DNA of 64,000 nt from Branchiostoma floridae (Eukaryota > Chordata > Leptocardii > Amphioxiformes > Branchiostomatidae): assembly GCF_000003815.2 (NCBI RefSeq), contig NC_049981.1:7438384-7502383 (forward strand), written 5' to 3'. Shown here piece after piece: positions 61,201-64,000 of this stretch. Position 1 is the stretch's first letter. Every line of letters begins with the position of its first letter. The position numbers and the translations under genes are program-made. The notes under the pieces were generated by a model. The model saw nothing but the letters and a program-made list of their open reading frames with translations. It searched no databases and was not told the origin of the DNA.

Positions 61201-63696
61201 TGAACCCTCGGGAGAGGAAACATGCAGAAGCTGTGCAGCTATGGGCACAGGGGTGAGGCACTTATCAATGTTAGTTACAGGGGGAAGGGGTCGAGAATTT
61301 CAGGAGAACTATGGAGAAAAATGGAGTTAACCCTCGAGAGAGAAAACATGCCGAGGCTGTGCAACTCTGGGCACAGGGGTGGGGCACTTATCACTGTTAG
61401 AGGAAATATGACAAGGCTATGAGTTTGAGGGGAGCCACACCACAGGCATGTTAAGTGAGATTGTGTTGCATAATTGCCAGCACATTGGCCTCAGGCCCAA
61501 GAGGTCCTGGGTTCAAAACCTGCCATGTCACCAACCTTGTGAAAGGCATTTTACTTTCCTCACTTCACTCACGTGAAATATGATTACCTGGAGGTCCCGT
61601 ATTCGGAGAGAACCACACCCCGGGCACGTAAAAGGAACCCCACTACTTTTATCTATAAAAGAATAGGGGTGTGAGTGGATCAAACCATTCCGGCTAAATG
61701 GGGAAGAGAATTTCCCGAGCAGTCTTGCAACCCCAGTGCTAATTTGCTTATTGAGTCAGTTAGTCAAGCTTGCTGAAGATTGATGTTTCTGACTTAGGGA
61801 GAAGAGATGCTGCCACAGTAAGCTTAGTTCAGTGCCTAGAAGAGGTCCTTGCACAGAGCAAACTCGTTAAAATAATGTTAAAGAACACCCCACTTATCAA
61901 AATTGGTAGGTGTCCATTCCATATGTGCTTCTGCCCCCTAGCAGTTCCCACTACAACTGCAGCTGTTTGTTTTCAATGTTTCAGGGACCTAACAGGAGCC
62001 TGTGACAAGTGGGAGGCTATAACACTGGAACACCCGACCGACATGCTGGCCATCAAGATGGCCCACGACACCTACTTCTACCTGGGCCAGGGCGCCCCCA
62101 TGAGAGACTCCATCGCTAGGGTGTTCCCTGCATGGAAACCAAGCATGCCTCATTATGCGTGAGTCTCCTGTGTTAATCTTCTTCTAAACTAGATAGCGTG
62201 TGTAGTCCAGTGTTAGTGCCTCTGGAACTAGAAGCTATGAGTTTGATCCCGACTGTGTCGCTCACTCGACATGCACGCTACCAGAAAGGGTTGCAGTTCT
62301 TAGGACGATATGTTAAGCCATGGTCCGCTGTTCATTGTGCTTGTTGTAAACAGCTTGGGGAATTTCCCCTGTACATGGCGTCTGTTCTCTCTGTCATGAC
62401 CAGTGGAAGACTAGCTCTTTAGTGAGCTAAACTGGATCAAGATGACTTTCCCTTCCCTTTTCTTGTGTATAGTGTTTATTGTTTTTTCAGAGTCACTTTC
62501 TTGATGAAGTTGACAACCAAGGTTGTCCAACATACAAATGCTAAGATATTATTACATAGGGTTAGATTGACAGACTGAGTGTGGAACTGTGTTACTCTGG
62601 TATATTACATGATGGTTGCATACACACCCCTCAGTGGATGGTTATAATGCTTATAGCTATATTGCCAAAAATTTAGTATATTTGACGATATTGGCAACTT
62701 ATAATAGCAGTTCTAGGAAACATAGATCTGCTCTTTAAAGGATACTGTATGAAAATTACAGTATATTTTGTTAGCCACAAGTCCAATTGCTATAAAGAAA
62801 TTTGATGATATCAAAATTAAGCAAGGATTATACAGTCTATTTACTAACGTTGTGTTTAGGTACCTGTATGGGATGCATTCCTTTGGTCTGGTGGAGACAA
62901 ACTTCTATGATCAAGCTGAGAAAGCAGCTCGCAAGGTAACACTAGAAGTTCATCAGAGTATATCTTTTGTGTAAAGCTTAAATTTTACTATCTTATTATG
63001 TTTTCCTAAAGGAGAAAACGTACTATATTTTTTTCTTTCTTCTTCCTATAGCAGAAAAGGTTTACAGAAAAAGCTAGGCTGTGCACCAGGCCTGGCTACC
63101 TGGACTGGCTATCACGTCAGTCTACTCTGATGCCCCTTTTATATCCCAACTCTTTTTATTACTCGCACACACTACTTTTGGGCAAGCCCAATGGTATACA
63201 GGGATTGAAATACTGGAACTTAGGAAGTATGAATCATACTAATTTAAAAATTGTTCAGGAACCATTGCTATCTTTCTTTTATACTCTATAGGTGGTAACA
63301 GTCAATGAAGCGTAATAACAAATATCTATATACAATGCACACCTACATCATAGGACATTTATGTATAAAACCCTGTACATGGACCAGTGCAGGTTATGTG
63401 CAGGTAGACACCAGAAATACCTGCACAGCTCCAATTTTACCTGCACTAACCTGTATATTCAGGTGGTATTTCGAGCCCCCTGTTGTCTGTGAGTAGCTTG
63501 ACACAAGCCTAAAGAGATAACATTTTGCATTTTTGCAAAAATGTTGCCTTTCTAGTTGATGAATGTTTCCCTCCAGGGTCTTGAGCTGAACCAGAAGGAT
63601 GCGTGGTCCACCCACTCCATGGCTCATGTGCTGGAGATGGGAGGGAGGCAGGACGAGGGAATAGCCTTCATGTCCACAACCATGAGGGACTGGAAC
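58228..63696 (+). CDS. TTC38: tetratricopeptide repeat protein 38 homologue (second copy, cut by the window)
   Basis: Seven exons with GT/AG borders: 58228-58254, 59165-59242, 59938-60019, 60703-60874, 61985-62158, 62860-62935, 63577-63696. They correspond one-to-one with exons 1-7 of the copy at 4939-18426. All have identical lengths except exon 4 (172 against 166 bases), and all have the same phases. Residues include [41 protein letters not shown] and GLVETNFYDQAEK. In-frame stops just upstream of the ATG fix the start. About 240 aa are present; the C-terminal half lies past the window. Intron 4 carries a 126-bp tandem repeat copied from exon 4. Confidence 0.93.
58357..58690 (+). repeat. 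dispersed repeat in intron 1 of the second TTC38
   Basis: This is the second copy of the 46233-46520 family, sharing CCCTTACACTGGGGAGCAGA and CCCCTCAGGATACCT in the same order. Confidence 0.7.
59264..59507. mobile_element. piggyBac-type MITE in intron 2 of the second TTC38
   Basis: It starts TTAACCCTTAAACTGCCA and ends TGGCAGTTTAAGGGTGTTAA. The CCCTTAAACTGCC ends with flanking TTAA resemble those of piggyBac-like elements. The right side has two extra bases before TTAA. The interior is CG-rich and non-coding. Confidence 0.8.
60263..60545. mobile_element. ATATAGGAGAATTC MITE, intron 3 of the second TTC38
   Basis: GGATATAGGAGAATTCTTTT near 60269 and GAATTCTCCTATATCC near 60489 are inverted. 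The interior matches 48528-48640 and 27583-27690 in inverse. Further flanking match (CTACCAACCTGATGAAACTA) is shared with 49477. Confidence 0.7.
60875..61400 (+). repeat. 126-bp tandem repeat derived from TTC38b exon 4
   Basis: Four additional units follow the true exon 4. Each has the last 90 or so bases of the exon (with CATGCNGAAGCTGT and TGGGCACAGGG) and its splice donor GTGAGGCACTTATCAA. Donor positions 60875, 61001, 61127, 61253 and 61379 are exactly 126 apart. The fifth donor is changed to GTGGGG. The long open frame across the array reads in a different frame from the exon. Confidence 0.9.
61450..61770 (+). repeat. tRNA-derived SINE-like sequence, intron 4 of the second TTC38
   Basis: A B-box-like GGGTTCAAAACC near 61510 follows an A-box-like TTGCATAATTGCCAGC region near 61465. 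Downstream is ACCACACCCCGGGCACGTAA-type sequence. Confidence 0.45.
62170..62430 (+). repeat. tRNA-derived SINE-like sequence, intron 5 of the second TTC38
   Basis: GTGTAGTCCAGTGTTAGTGC resembles an A box and GAGTTTGATCCC a B box. The distal part (GTTAAGCCATGGTCC, GTAAACAGCTTGGGG) is non-coding. Confidence 0.45.
63380..63482. repeat. CAGGGCTCGAAA MITE fragment, intron 6 of the second TTC38
   Basis: One arm only: ACCTGCAC/GTGCAGGT motifs followed by GGTATTTCGAGCCCCCTG. The left terminus is not clear. Confidence 0.5.
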
Positions 63697-64000
63697 GTAA
63701 GGAAACATTACTCTTAAGAAATAACCTTCCTGAGACACTTACCCTTACCTGATAAATGTTTTGGTGTCTCATCAGATACCTAGTACTTTGAGTTTTGTCT
63801 CTGTGTCTGTAAACAGCTCTACATAAACATTTTTCTATTTGAGTTGATGAAATTTTCTACCCCAGGCCTATCAAATTTTATCTGTTTGTATAATAATGAG
63901 TGTGTGTATGTTTATTTATACTCTCAATTTATGTGTAATTTTTTCTGTGATACCGTCTTTTCGTGTTTAAATCTGTATGTGTGTGCATGTGTGCATCTTG

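Noticed and set aside
60989-61330. 113-codon frame over the exon-derived repeats
   Set aside because: It is in a different frame from TTC38 exon 4 and includes the intronic donor part, so it cannot encode the TTC38 sequence.
61770-62162. 130-codon frame covering exon 5 of the second TTC38
   Set aside because: Only the part from 61985 is exon. The earlier part is intron with a long pyrimidine/acceptor region and does not match the paralogue.

Overview
The window is eukaryotic nuclear DNA. It has multi-exon genes with GT/AG introns of 0.1 to 5 kb, microsatellites, LINE fragments and a very high density of short inverted-repeat transposons. The protein set is animal: TTC38, TFIIA gamma, SNAPC5, a RING/B-box protein, a contactin-associated-type lectin-like protein and a ZNF451-type PIN-like domain. 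Together with the repeat style this points to an invertebrate deuterostome, most likely a lancelet (Branchiostoma). The species call is inference. I see no CRISPR array, operon or complete viral genome.

Layout. 1-4.9 kb has no recognisable coding sequence; it holds an assembly gap at 1647-1746 and repeats. 4939-18426 (+) is a complete 12-exon TTC38 gene (456 aa) whose introns are packed with transposons, including a 3.8 kb foldback palindrome in intron 8. 19831-26228 (+) is a 7-exon gene for a 328-aa secreted coiled-coil protein with a contactin-associated-type fibrinogen-like domain. 28929-36352 (-) is a 4-exon gene with a long Met/Gln-rich repeat region and disordered middle, ending in a PIN-like domain resembling the C-terminus of vertebrate ZNF451. 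37.5-42.4 kb is mostly transposons, including a 2.2 kb CGTCC-rich element and two 481-bp TTAA-flanked copies. 42454-48019 (+) is SNAPC5 (3 exons, 144 aa). 51068-57293 (-) is GTF2A2 (4 exons, 110 aa), with an intronless RING/B-box gene (54316-55221, +) nested in an intron. 58228 to the end (+) is a second TTC38 paralogue, cut by the window after its seventh exon.

The genes do not form one pathway. SNAPC5 and GTF2A2 are both basal transcription factors, but their adjacency is probably incidental. The two TTC38 copies share exon phases and nearly all exon lengths, so they are duplicates now about 40 kb apart with four unrelated genes and one nested gene between them.

The most unusual material is repetitive: (i) a foldback element inserted inside a MITE, whose core is a 51-bp array in which each unit carries splice-acceptor-like and splice-donor-like sequences; (ii) a 126-bp tandem amplification of the end of TTC38b exon 4 with its splice donor; (iii) the repeat-rich protein with a PIN-like C-terminus; and (iv) nested transposons up to three levels deep.
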